Shown: in pieces, positions 35,692 through 44,167 of the stretch
How positions within the stretch are numbered: the stretch's first letter is position 1
How the letters are laid out: the number at the start of each line of letters is the position of its first letter
Origin: CBDCWO01 sp965223405
GTDB lineage: Bacteria; Bacteroidota; Bacteroidia; Chitinophagales; Saprospiraceae
Reading direction: 5' to 3'
Length of the DNA: 64,000 nt
NCBI GenBank assembly: GCA_965223405.1
Contig: CBDCWO010000006.1
Coordinates: 1,674,001 to 1,738,000, forward strand
Translations under genes and position numbers: made by a program
The notes under the pieces: generated by a model
The model's input: only the letters and a program-made list of their open reading frames with translations
The model's database searches: none
Told to the model about the DNA's origin: nothing

Positions 35692-36840
35692 TTGGAATAT
35701 AACAAGGTAGCTTTATTGGAAAAAGCGATTCATCTGGAGCATCTGTCTATCGAGGAGGGCCTTTGGTTGTTTGAAAATGTACCTACGACCGAATTAATGT
35801 ACACCGGTAATCTTTTGAGACAACATCATGTTCCAGGTGAAAAGGTTACCTGGATAATCGACCGCAATTCCAATACGACTAATGTATGCATTGCCAATTG
35901 TAAATTTTGTAATTTTTATCGGCGGCCAGGGCATGAAGAAGCTTATGTAACTTCCATTGAGACCTATAAGGAAAAGATTGAGGAAACCTTTCGTTTAGGA
36001 GGGGAACAATTATTATTACAAGGTGGTCACCATCCGGAATTGGGCTTGGATTATTATGTACAGCTCTTTAAGAAATTAAAGGAATTATACCCAAACCTTA
36101 AATTGCATGCATTAGGTCCTCCTGAAATTTCCCACATTACTAAATTAGAACAATCAACACATCGTGAAGTATTGGCTGCCTTAATGGAAGCTGGCTTGGA
36201 TTCTCTTCCCGGAGCGGGAGCTGAGATATTAAATGATCGTGTCCGTAGATTGATCAGCAAGGGTAAGTGCTCCGGACAGGAGTGGCTGGACATCATGAAA
36301 GTGGCACACCAGCTGAACCTGACCACATCGGCTACAATGATGTTCGGTCATGTAGAAACCAATCGAGAGCGGTTTGAGCACCTGGTGGCACTGCGAGAAG
36401 TTCAGGCAGAAAAGCCGGCAGATGCTAAGGGATTCATTGCTTTTATTCCCTGGCCGTTTCAGGATGAAGGAACCTTACTTCATAAATTGAAAAGAGCCCG
36501 AAATCAGGCTACTGGAGATGAATATATACGGATGATAGCCCTTAGCCGTATTATGTTGCCCAATATTACGAATATTCAAGCCTCGTGGTTAACGGTGGGG
36601 AAAAAGATTGGACAATTGTCCTTGCACGCCGGTGCTAATGATTTTGGGAGCATTATGATCGAAGAAAATGTAGTTTCCGCTGCCGGAGCAGCCTTTAGGT
36701 TTACTGCACAGGGCATTCAGGACGCCATTTGTGAAGCTGGTTTCACCCCTCAATTACGTAATCAACAATACGAATTTCGTCAAATACCAGCTCATCTGGA
36801 GCAACAGACGTTGGACCGGGTAAATTTAACGGTAGATTGA
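35692..36840 (+). CDS. mqnC: Cyclic dehypoxanthinyl futalosine synthase
   Basis: 382 residues with a TTG start (an in-frame stop at 35683 rules out anything further upstream; MEYNK fits the family). It is the radical SAM enzyme that cyclises dehypoxanthinyl futalosine in the futalosine route to menaquinone. The cluster-binding Cys residues are in CIANCKFCNFYR, preceded by WIIDRNSNTTNVC; other motifs are LLLQGGHHPELGLDYY and GAGAEILNDRVR. Its stop overlaps the start of the nucleoside phosphorylase gene (TGATG). Confidence 0.93.
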   Translation: MEYNKVALLEKAIHLEHLSIEEGLWLFENVPTTELMYTGNLLRQHHVPGEKVTWIIDRNSNTTNVCIANCKFCNFYRRPGHEEAYVTSIETYKEKIEETFRLGGEQLLLQGGHHPELGLDYYVQLFKKLKELYPNLKLHALGPPEISHITKLEQSTHREVLAALMEAGLDSLPGAGAEILNDRVRRLISKGKCSGQEWLDIMKVAHQLNLTTSATMMFGHVETNRERFEHLVALREVQAEKPADAKGFIAFIPWPFQDEGTLLHKLKRARNQATGDEYIRMIALSRIMLPNITNIQASWLTVGKKIGQLSLHAGANDFGSIMIEENVVSAAGAAFRFTAQGIQDAICEAGFTPQLRNQQYEFRQIPAHLEQQTLDRVNLTVD

Positions 36841-37694
36841 TGAGCGATCTATACACAAAGGTCCAGTCCACAGCTGGATTTATCCAAAACCTGTTGGACA
36901 TCCCTTACACATTGAGTATCACTTTCGGTACCGGATTTAATCCGTTAATATCTAAACTACCGATCTCTCTATCCATACCATATAATGACATTCCTCATAT
37001 GCCTACTTCAACGGTTCCCTCCCACCAAAGCCAATTGCATATAGCACAGTGGCACGGCAACAATGTGCTGATCTGGGCCGGTAGATTTCACTATTATGAG
37101 GGCTATACCATGAAACAAGTAACCTATCCCTCCCGGGTCGCATGGGCATTGGGTGCAAAAGATCAAATCTTTACCAATGCATCTGGTGCAGTCAACCGGA
37201 AATTCAAATCCGGGGATTTGGTTATGGTGAAAGATCATATTAATTTTTTCCCCAGCAATCCATTAAGGGGAATTGATGATCCTCGTTTAGGAGAACGCTT
37301 TCCTGATATGACTTCAGTTTATGATGTGCTTTGGAGAGCGCAATGGGAAGCTACAGCTAATAAGTTTCAATTCCCTATCCATGAAGGAGTTTACTTAGGA
37401 TTGACAGGACCAAATCTGGAAACTCCAGCAGAATATAGAATGTTTAGAACCTGGGGAGCTGATGTCATAGGCATGTCCACTATTCCTGAAGTTATTGTAG
37501 CTCATTCTTTGGGTTGTAGAACAGGAGTTTTATCAATTATTTCAAATGTTTTTGATGTTGATGCAAAAACATACCGAAAAACTACGGTAGAAGAAATTAT
37601 TAAAACGGTTAACCATTCCAGTATAAAAGTTTATGACTTGTTGGATTATTGGATAGGAGAACAATATCAAGTGCGTGATTCACCGATGCAGTAA
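36840..37694 (+). CDS. punA: Purine-nucleoside phosphorylase (trimeric type)
   Basis: 284 residues from the ATG at 36840, which overlaps the mqnC stop. The enzyme splits inosine or guanosine with phosphate. The family motifs are WAGRFHYYEGYTM (phosphate and ribose site), TNASGAVNRKFKSGDLV, GLTGPNLETPAEYRMFRTWGADVIGMSTIPEV (purine pocket with Glu and Met), and SIISNVFD. The usual purine-contacting Asn appears in the last motif (SN). It is translationally coupled to mqnC, which may mean only salvage of purine set free by the futalosine pathway or a more direct role there. Confidence 0.9.
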   Translation: MSDLYTKVQSTAGFIQNLLDIPYTLSITFGTGFNPLISKLPISLSIPYNDIPHMPTSTVPSHQSQLHIAQWHGNNVLIWAGRFHYYEGYTMKQVTYPSRVAWALGAKDQIFTNASGAVNRKFKSGDLVMVKDHINFFPSNPLRGIDDPRLGERFPDMTSVYDVLWRAQWEATANKFQFPIHEGVYLGLTGPNLETPAEYRMFRTWGADVIGMSTIPEVIVAHSLGCRTGVLSIISNVFDVDAKTYRKTTVEEIIKTVNHSSIKVYDLLDYWIGEQYQVRDSPMQ

Positions 37695-37868
37695 ATTTAG
37701 GATTGAGACACTCCACATTCAGGAGATTTACTTGGCAAAAAATCCAATAATTATGCAAAAAGGGATTGAAATAAAATTTTTTAAAATTTGATTCTTTTAC
37801 CAACTTTGAAATACTTAAATTTGGTCGATCATCCGAAACTAAGTTTTTTCAATTTTAAATCCTTGATT

Positions 37869-38771
37869 ATGAAATCGAATTTCCTACTCTATTTTTTATT
37901 AAGTATCGGTTTATTAGCTATGTCTTGTGTGAGCAAAAAGAAGTTTATGGCATTGGAAACCGATTTAAATGCAGCTAACGCAGATTTAGGCAAATACGGT
38001 GAAAGCCTGAATAAATATATGCAAGATCTGGCTAATTGTCAGAAAAAGCTCGAAGGCTCCAATGCAAGCCTTGATTTACGGCAAGAACAGATAACTGATT
38101 TGCGGGCACAAATATCTGATCTTATTTCTCAGCGCGATGCACAACTAAACCAGGTTGGTGATTTAACTGTACTTTCCAAATCAGCAAATGAAAACATAAA
38201 AGAAACCCTGGCACAATTGGAGAAAAAAGATAAATATATCCAATTACTTCAAGCTGCTAAATCTAAAACAGATTCCATAAACCTAGCATTGGCCGTTAAC
38301 CTCAAAGGGCAACTGGCAGATGGACTAATGGATGAAGATATCGAAGTCACAGTTGACAAAACTGTGGTTATGGTAAATTTATCTGACAAGATGTTGTTTG
38401 AAAGCGGGAGCAGCAAAATTACATCCCGAGCTGATGAAGTTCTTGGGAAAATTGCCCAGATAATTGAATCTCGTCCTGATTTTGAAGTCATGGTTGAAGG
38501 ACATACAGATAATGTTCCCATTAAAAATAATTGCACTGAGGACAATTGGGATCTCAGCGTTAAGCGCGCTACCTCTGTAGTCAGATCATTACAGGAGAGC
38601 CATGGTATCGACCCAGCTCGCCTTATTGCTGCAGGACGTGGAGAATTTAATGCGTTGACATCCAATGAAACAGATGAGGGAAAAGCAATCAACCGTAGAA
38701 CCCGAATTATCATTATGCCCAAACTGGATCAGTTTTATGATCTTTTGGCTCCTGGCGCCATGCCAAATTGA
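37869..38771 (+). CDS. OmpA-family peptidoglycan-binding lipoprotein
   Basis: 300 residues from the ATG at 37869 (the frame opens at 37788, but the signal begins MKSNFLLYFLLSIG). Lipobox LLAMSC. Residues about 25-150 are a long coiled coil (DLNAANADLGKYGESLNKY, then LDLRQEQITDLRAQISDL). The C-terminal OmpA domain (about 165-290) has FESGSSKITSRADEVLGKIA, VEGHTDNVPI and GRGEFNALTSNETDEGKAINRRTRI, with the Asp and Arg that hold diaminopimelate. It is expected to tie the outer membrane to the cell wall. Confidence 0.9.
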   Translation: MKSNFLLYFLLSIGLLAMSCVSKKKFMALETDLNAANADLGKYGESLNKYMQDLANCQKKLEGSNASLDLRQEQITDLRAQISDLISQRDAQLNQVGDLTVLSKSANENIKETLAQLEKKDKYIQLLQAAKSKTDSINLALAVNLKGQLADGLMDEDIEVTVDKTVVMVNLSDKMLFESGSSKITSRADEVLGKIAQIIESRPDFEVMVEGHTDNVPIKNNCTEDNWDLSVKRATSVVRSLQESHGIDPARLIAAGRGEFNALTSNETDEGKAINRRTRIIIMPKLDQFYDLLAPGAMPN

Positions 38772-38812
38772 TATATCAGTAATTTAGAAATATCTTTTGC
38801 AACAGGCTCAGA

Positions 38813-38847
38813 CAGGATGAAAGAATAAATTTTTTCATCCTGTTTTC
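38813..38847 (+). terminator. Rho-independent terminator after the OmpA-family gene
   Basis: CAGGATGAAA (38813-38822) and TTTCATCCTG (38833-38842) pair perfectly around a 10-nt loop, followed by TTTTCATTTTT. Confidence 0.75.
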
Positions 38848-38919
38848 ATTTTTATTCTTTACTCTTGGGTTAAAACAAAATACTCAAGAGAGATTAACCA
38901 ATAGTTGAATAGTTTGGCC

Positions 38920-39032
38920 CCGGATTATGCAATAGGTAATCTACTGCAATCCGAAATGCCTACAAATCCGGGCACATATGCACATTTATTGTCCTTTTGA
39001 ATCTCGTGACGAAAACCTATTGCATAATTCGG
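38920..39032. repeat. 113-bp element bounded by 18-bp inverted repeats
   Basis: CCGGATTATGCAATAGGT (38920-38937) and ACCTATTGCATAATTCGG (39015-39032) are inverted repeats with 17 of 18 bases matching, 77 bp apart. The interior has an open frame on the minus strand (HEIQKDNKCAYVPGFVG) without a plausible start. It lies in a 379-bp gap between genes. It may be a small mobile (MITE-like) element, a degenerate gene remnant, or a structured RNA. Confidence 0.6.
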
Positions 39033-39150
39033 ATTAAAACTGTGAATGGATGGGAAATGATAAGGAGAGTGCTTGCTGTGAACCACTCTCCTTTTTAGGG
39101 GGTAGAGCAAATAAGTCATTACGAACTCATTTGTTTTTTTGTTACTCTTA

Positions 39151-39744
39151 TTATTGTTTTATAAAACTACTAGCCTGCATCATTTGATCATTAAGCCAGT
39201 ACTGTACTCTGTACATCCCAGGAGACAATTCTCGGACTTCATGAAATTCAAAACGGATTGTTTTAGGTCTAATTTTTCTAATAATCACCGGCCTACCCAT
39301 TCCATCAAACACTTTGACGGTCACACGGTGCGCTTCATTGCACGCCTCATCAGGAAGTTGAACATAAACCTCTTTTAAAGCGGGGTTGGGATATAATTTT
39401 ACGGCGAAGGCTTTTCTTTGGTTATCAATAGAGGTAGGATTTGTATGGAAAACCGTACCATTCCTTTCTTCCACCTGTAGCCTGTAATGGTTCATTTCTT
39501 CCAGCGGAAATTCGTCAATATATGAATACTGGGTATTCCATTGTACATTGATATCTGCAATTTTTTCGAACTGCTTACCATCCTCGGATCTTTGGAGTTG
39601 TATAGAGTGGACGAATTCGCCCTGAAGGGACCAATTCAGATAAATTTTATTTTGGTGTACAAAGCCCTGTAATTTGATTTGTTGAGTACTACTCATAAGG
39701 GGAAAGCACAGCAGGATGAAACTAATGGTAGAAATAGTTTTCAT
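39151..39744 (-). CDS. Exported protein with T9SS type A C-terminal sorting domain
   Basis: 197 residues. Signal peptide (MKTISTISFILLCFPLMSSTQ), then a fibronectin-like beta domain (residues 22-100, LNWSLQGEFVHSIQLQRSEDGKQFEKI) and a T9SS sorting domain starting VKLYPNPALKEVYVQLP and ending near PGMYRVQYWLNDQMMQASSFIKQ. The last part is thought to direct export through the outer membrane. No catalytic domain is visible. The gene stands alone between the 113-bp element and uvrA, transcribed away from uvrA. Confidence 0.8.
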   Translation of the reverse strand: MKTISTISFILLCFPLMSSTQQIKLQGFVHQNKIYLNWSLQGEFVHSIQLQRSEDGKQFEKIADINVQWNTQYSYIDEFPLEEMNHYRLQVEERNGTVFHTNPTSIDNQRKAFAVKLYPNPALKEVYVQLPDEACNEAHRVTVKVFDGMGRPVIIRKIRPKTIRFEFHEVRELSPGMYRVQYWLNDQMMQASSFIKQ

Positions 39745-40074
39745 GGTTCGATTGGTTTGGTTTAAAAAATAAAATTAATGTAACTATTGCCAACAACTAA
39801 GCAGGCAATGGTTACATTTGTGCCCATAGCACAATTAAAAACGGGGGTAAAAAATGGGGGTTGGGTTATAGATTGGTTATTTAGAAGTGATAGGTGCAAA
39901 ACGATCTAGAACTACCTCTTCATCTAGATAAAGTTACAATGAACTTATCAATAATCAAACGGGGATGTATTTTTTTTATTTCTTAATCTCGATAAAAAAA
40001 TTATATTTTATTTATTTACAAACATAATACCCTCATAATGAGTTAGAAATAATAATGATTTAAGTCAAAAAAAA
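39745..40074. other. Divergent intergenic region before uvrA
   Basis: 330 bp. No coding region seen. It contains a 12-bp inverted repeat with one mismatch (39780-39791 with 39804-39815) and, overlapping its right arm, TACATTTG (39813-39820) preceded by TTG at 39787-39789: a possible promoter for uvrA, though the resulting leader would be about 250 nt. An A9 run ends at the uvrA ATG. Confidence 0.45.
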
Positions 40075-42918
40075 ATGGAGATACTTGAAGAAAACATAGA
40101 GGTTACAGGGGCCAGGGAGCATAATTTACGGGATTTGACCTTAAAAATCCCCAAAAACAAGTTAGTGGTATTTACTGGAATAAGCGGAAGTGGAAAATCT
40201 TCATTGGCCTTTGACACCATCTACTCTGAAGGCCAGAGAAGGTATATGGAAACTTTTTCGGCATATGCTCGACAATTTATTGGAAAAATGGAGAGACCAG
40301 ATGTCGAGCATATTGATGGGCTAAGTCCGGTTATTTCAATCGACCAAAAAACTACTGGCTGGAATCCCAGATCCACAGTTGGTACGATCACTGAACTTTA
40401 TGATTTCTTTCGCTTACTTTATGCTCGAATCGGAGAAGCCTATTCCTACATTACCGGTAAGAAAATGATCCAATACAGTGAAGCCCAAATTATTGATCAC
40501 ATTCTCACTAATTGGCAGCATAGGAAAATAAATATTCTGGCACCACTGGTTAGAGCCAGAAAGGGCCACTATCGTGAACTATTTGAGCAAATCAGAAAAC
40601 AAGGATACAACAAAGTACGAATTGATGGTGAAATAACCGATTTGCGCCCTGGCCTTCAAGTAGATCGATATAAAACTCATGATATCGAGGTAGTCGTTGA
40701 TCGGGTCAAGGTAGCTACTGAAAAGAGAGATCGCCTGGCTTCTTCCATCCAGATAGCATTAAAGACAGGAAATAACATGTTATTATTAAATGATTTGGAA
40801 AGTAATGAAATCATCCCTTTTTCTAAGAAATTAATGTGTCCGGATTCCGGCATTTCTTATGAAGTACCTTCTCCAAATTCATTCTCCTTCAATTCGCCGT
40901 ATGGTTACTGTCCTGAATGTAAAGGTCTGGGAAAGTTAAATCAGGTAGATATGGAAAAAGTTATCCCTGACGACCGAAAAAGTATTAATGAGGTAGGCAT
41001 AGTCCCATTTGGAGAAGTGCGCGATACCATCACATTTAAACAACTTCGAGCTATATCCAAAGAATATAAGTTTTCCTTTTCAACTCCTATTAAAGACATA
41101 TCAGAGGAAGCTCTACAAACCATATTATATGGAGGTAATGATAAAATCCAAGTCAAATTACCCTATAGTAAGCATGATTTTACCTACAACCTGGCTTATG
41201 AAGGATTGTTAAACATGTTGAAAAGATGGTACAATGAATCCTCATCAGAAAAAATTAGATCATGGGCTCAGGATTTTATGACCATTCGTGAATGCCCCAC
41301 TTGCTCTGGGTACCGATTAAGAGTGGAATCTTTGCATTTTAAAATCAAGGAGCAGCACATAGGACAAATTGCTCTTCAAGATTTATCCGATCTCCAACTA
41401 TGGTTCGATGACATAGAGGATCATCTAAGTAAGCGAAACGCAATTATCGCACAGGATATCATCAAAGAAATTAGGCTAAGGTTACAATTCTTATTGCATG
41501 TAGGTTTGGATTATCTCAATATGAATCGGCCTGCAAATACCTTAAGTGGAGGTGAGGCTCAACGTACCCGCCTGGCAACCCAGATTGGATCACAACTCAC
41601 AGGAATTACCTATATTTTGGATGAACCCAGCATTGGATTGCATCCGAGGGATAATCGAAGATTAATCAAGGCGTTAAGAGAACTAACGGAAATTGGTAAT
41701 TCGGTTCTAGTTGTAGAACATGACAAGGATATCATGCTCTCCAGCGATTATATCATAGACTTAGGTCCTGGGGCAGGGAGTCACGGAGGAAAATTGGTTG
41801 CCAAAGGAAGACCACTACTGTTTATTGAATCAGGAACCCTTACAGCACGCTATCTTAAAGGAGATTTACAAATTCCGATCCCTGAGAAACGCAACAAAGG
41901 ATCTAGAAAACATTTGAAATTAATCAAAGCTAGTGGGCATAACTTACAGAATGTATCCGTAAAGTTCCCTTTAGGAACCCTTATTTGCGTTACCGGAGTA
42001 AGTGGAAGTGGCAAATCCACTTTGATAAATGACACACTATATCCAATTCTCCGTCAGCATTTTTACCGCAGCATTCAAAATCCTCTTCCATATCAAAAAA
42101 TTGAAGGATTACAACATGTGGATAAGGTAATCGAAATAGATCAATCTCCCATTGGCCGTACACCGAGATCCAATCCGGCTACTTATACCGGCCTGATGAC
42201 CGAAATCCGTAGTTTATATTCCAATCTTCCCGAATCGAAAATCAGGGGATATAAACCCGGAAGGTTTTCCTTCAATGTTAAAGGAGGTAGATGTGAAAAC
42301 TGTCAAGGAGGAGGTATGCAAGTTATTGAAATGAACTTTTTACCAGATGTGTTGGTAGAATGTGATGTGTGTTTGGGAAAACGCTACAACCGTGAAACCT
42401 TGGAAGTACTGTTCAAAGGAAAATCAATTTCTGATGTATTAAACATGACTGTTGAAGAAGCTGCCCAATTCTTTGAAAACATTCCTAAAATCTTTAGGAA
42501 ACTAAAAACCCTTAATGAAGTAGGTTTGGGCTATATTACTCTAGGACAACAAGCAACTACACTTTCGGGAGGAGAAGCGCAAAGAGTAAAACTATCTGAA
42601 GAATTAAGCAAACGAGACACCGGAAATACCGTATACATTCTAGATGAACCAACCACCGGATTGCATTTTGAAGATGTAAAACACTTATTAGAAGTTTTAA
42701 ATCGGTTGGTTAATAGGGGGAATACGGTTATTATCATAGAGCATAATCTAGATGTAATCAAAGTTGCTGACTATCTGATAGATATTGGCCCGGAAGGAGG
42801 AAAGTACGGGGGGCAAATCGTGTGCACAGGTACCCCTGAGCAAGTAATGACTTGTAAAGAAAGTTATACCGGTCAATTTTTAGCCCGGGAATTAGCAGAT
42901 CCTCAAATTTTATCTTAG
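40075..42918 (+). CDS. uvrA: Excinuclease ABC subunit A
   Basis: 947 residues, normal length. It recognises damaged DNA with UvrB in nucleotide excision repair. Two ABC ATPase units are seen: Walker A FTGISGSGKSSLAFD and VTGVSGSGKSTLIND; signatures LSGGEAQRTRLAT and LSGGEAQRVKLSEEL; Walker B ILDEPSIGLH and ILDEPTTGLH. Zinc-binding sites: YCPECKGLG, ECPTCSGYRL, CENCQGGG and CDVCLGKRY. The first Cys pair of the first finger reads CPDS in place of CPxC, as is also seen in other Bacteroidota UvrA proteins, so that metal site may be incomplete. Confidence 0.97.
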   Translation: MEILEENIEVTGAREHNLRDLTLKIPKNKLVVFTGISGSGKSSLAFDTIYSEGQRRYMETFSAYARQFIGKMERPDVEHIDGLSPVISIDQKTTGWNPRSTVGTITELYDFFRLLYARIGEAYSYITGKKMIQYSEAQIIDHILTNWQHRKINILAPLVRARKGHYRELFEQIRKQGYNKVRIDGEITDLRPGLQVDRYKTHDIEVVVDRVKVATEKRDRLASSIQIALKTGNNMLLLNDLESNEIIPFSKKLMCPDSGISYEVPSPNSFSFNSPYGYCPECKGLGKLNQVDMEKVIPDDRKSINEVGIVPFGEVRDTITFKQLRAISKEYKFSFSTPIKDISEEALQTILYGGNDKIQVKLPYSKHDFTYNLAYEGLLNMLKRWYNESSSEKIRSWAQDFMTIRECPTCSGYRLRVESLHFKIKEQHIGQIALQDLSDLQLWFDDIEDHLSKRNAIIAQDIIKEIRLRLQFLLHVGLDYLNMNRPANTLSGGEAQRTRLATQIGSQLTGITYILDEPSIGLHPRDNRRLIKALRELTEIGNSVLVVEHDKDIMLSSDYIIDLGPGAGSHGGKLVAKGRPLLFIESGTLTARYLKGDLQIPIPEKRNKGSRKHLKLIKASGHNLQNVSVKFPLGTLICVTGVSGSGKSTLINDTLYPILRQHFYRSIQNPLPYQKIEGLQHVDKVIEIDQSPIGRTPRSNPATYTGLMTEIRSLYSNLPESKIRGYKPGRFSFNVKGGRCENCQGGGMQVIEMNFLPDVLVECDVCLGKRYNRETLEVLFKGKSISDVLNMTVEEAAQFFENIPKIFRKLKTLNEVGLGYITLGQQATTLSGGEAQRVKLSEELSKRDTGNTVYILDEPTTGLHFEDVKHLLEVLNRLVNRGNTVIIIEHNLDVIKVADYLIDIGPEGGKYGGQIVCTGTPEQVMTCKESYTGQFLARELADPQILS

Positions 42919-42995
42919 ATACGACTAAAAACAGGCCAAATGGGCCTTTAGTCCAGTTATTTGTACCATTTATCGATTGACAAACTTCATTCATA

Positions 42996-43020
42996 TAGTA
43001 CTTTGGAAAATAAAGTACTA
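42996..43020 (+). promoter_or_regulatory. Inverted-repeat operator for the PadR-type regulator
   Basis: TAGTACTTT (42996-43004), 7 bp, AAAGTACTA (43012-43020): a perfect 9-bp inverted repeat. A third, imperfect copy AAGGTACTA (43029-43037) lies inside the promoter spacer. It sits just upstream of the padR-like gene, as expected for an autoregulatory site of a dimeric winged-helix repressor. Confidence 0.6.
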
Positions 43021-43024
43021 GGTA

Positions 43025-43055
43025 TTGCAAGGTACTATATAATGAATTATATTTG
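43025..43055 (+). promoter_or_regulatory. Promoter of the PadR-PspC operon
   Basis: TTG (43025-43027), 20 bp, TATATTTG (43048-43055), the complete Bacteroidota pattern. The predicted start point coincides with the ATG at 43060, so the mRNA would be leaderless or nearly so. Confidence 0.65.
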
Positions 43056-43059
43056 TCCC

Positions 43060-43401
43060 ATGAAGCTCGATAATACAAAAGCACAAATGCGCAAAGGAGT
43101 TTTAGAACTATGCATCCTTTCTATCATTAAGGAAGAAGGACTTGTATATCCATCCGACATTATTAAGCGAATGAAAGAAACAGAATTAATAGTGGTGGAA
43201 GGTACCCTATATCCTTTGCTTACCAGATTAAAAAATGCTGGTCTGCTTTCCTACACTTGGAAGGAATCCACTAGTGGGCCGCCCCGAAAATATTTTCAAA
43301 TCACCAAAGACGGCGAGAGTTTCCTTAGTGAACTTTTAGGAGCCTGGAAATCACTTGTCCGTGCTGTTAATCACTCTATAAAAAACAAGACAACAAAATG
43401 A
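43060..43401 (+). CDS. PadR-family transcriptional regulator
   Basis: 113 residues starting MKLDNTKAQMRKGVLELC, which matches the normal N-terminus of small PadR proteins of this phylum; the frame extends to 42961 but the promoter excludes that start. A winged helix covers residues 12-85 (YPSDIIKRMKETELIVVEGTLYPLLTRLKNAGLLSY, then GPPRKYFQITKDGESFL), with the usual short C-terminal dimerisation helix. It is likely a repressor of its own operon through the inverted repeat upstream. The stop overlaps the start of the PspC gene (ATGA). Confidence 0.88.
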   Translation: MKLDNTKAQMRKGVLELCILSIIKEEGLVYPSDIIKRMKETELIVVEGTLYPLLTRLKNAGLLSYTWKESTSGPPRKYFQITKDGESFLSELLGAWKSLVRAVNHSIKNKTTK

Positions 43402-44084
43402 ATAAGGTTTTAAACATCAATTTAGGAGGTTATCCTTTTGTTATTGACGATGTAGCTTTTCAGCATCTTAAAAGTTATCTGGATGCATTACTTCGACACT
43501 TTGAAAATTCTGAAGGATGTGATGAAATAATTTCTGATATCGAAAATCGTATGGCTGAATTGCTAACCGAAAGGTTAGGAAGCAGACAAATCGTCGTTTA
43601 TCAGGATGTACAAGAAGCGATAAAAATCATGGGCACACCCGAAGAATTTAGTGGTGATGAATTCGCTGAGGAAGCAATTAGTTATCAAGATCAAGAATAT
43701 CGCACCGGAAAAAGATTGTTCCGGAATAGTGATGATAAAGTAATCGGTGGAGTATGTTCCGGTCTGGCAGCTTATTTTGGCATTGAAGATCCGGTCTGGA
43801 TCAGAATTGCTTTCGCCGTTTCATTCTTAGGTGCAGGAATTGGTTTTATACCGTACATAATCTTATGGGCTGTGGTACCATTGGCAAAAACTTCTGCAGA
43901 TAAACTGGCCATGAGAGGTAAAAAAATTGATGTTAACAATATTGCAAAGAATGTAGAAGAAGAACTCGAAAACCTTTCCGATACCCTCGCTGAGTTTGGT
44001 CAACAAATTACGGGGAAAAAAAAAATCAAGACGGCAACAAAGACGGCCACCGCGGCCCCATTAAGAAAGGGTTTTATTTTTTAG
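43398..44084 (+). CDS. PspC-domain membrane protein, N-terminal part (frameshifted gene)
   Basis: 228 residues. The N-terminal 90 residues (MNKVLNINLGGYPFVIDDVAF) form a conserved soluble region often found before PspC; the PspC domain follows at about 95-160 (KVIGGVCSGLAAYFGIEDPVWIRIAF with VPYIILWAVVPL). The frame ends soon after an A10 run at 44016-44025 (last residues APLRKGFIF). Reading one base back in that run continues directly into the next frame with a second half of the family's protein. In related genomes the two parts form one protein of about 520 residues, so this is probably one gene with a one-base deletion. Confidence 0.8.
   Translation: MNKVLNINLGGYPFVIDDVAFQHLKSYLDALLRHFENSEGCDEIISDIENRMAELLTERLGSRQIVVYQDVQEAIKIMGTPEEFSGDEFAEEAISYQDQEYRTGKRLFRNSDDKVIGGVCSGLAAYFGIEDPVWIRIAFAVSFLGAGIGFIPYIILWAVVPLAKTSADKLAMRGKKIDVNNIAKNVEEELENLSDTLAEFGQQITGKKKIKTATKTATAAPLRKGFIF
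44016..44025 (+). repeat. A10 homopolymer at the PspC frameshift
   Basis: Ten A bases after GGGG. The upstream frame reads GGG AAA AAA AAA ATC; an eleventh A (or a -1 slip) gives the frame that runs on to the stop at 44962. Confidence 0.85.
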
Positions 44085-44167
44085 GTCTTGCTATTTCAGG
44101 GTTTTTCAACCTGATTAAGAAAGTCTTTCGCCCATTCCTGGTCGTAATCAGCGTTGCACTAATAATC

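Noticed and set aside
38925..39119. 64-codon minus-strand frame across the inverted-repeat element
   Set aside because: It spans the repeat arms and has no signal or known motif; more likely part of the element than a gene.
42923..42953. Hairpin after uvrA (GACTAAA/TTTAGTC with inner GGCC stem)
   Set aside because: It is not followed by a T tract on either strand, so I do not call it an intrinsic terminator.
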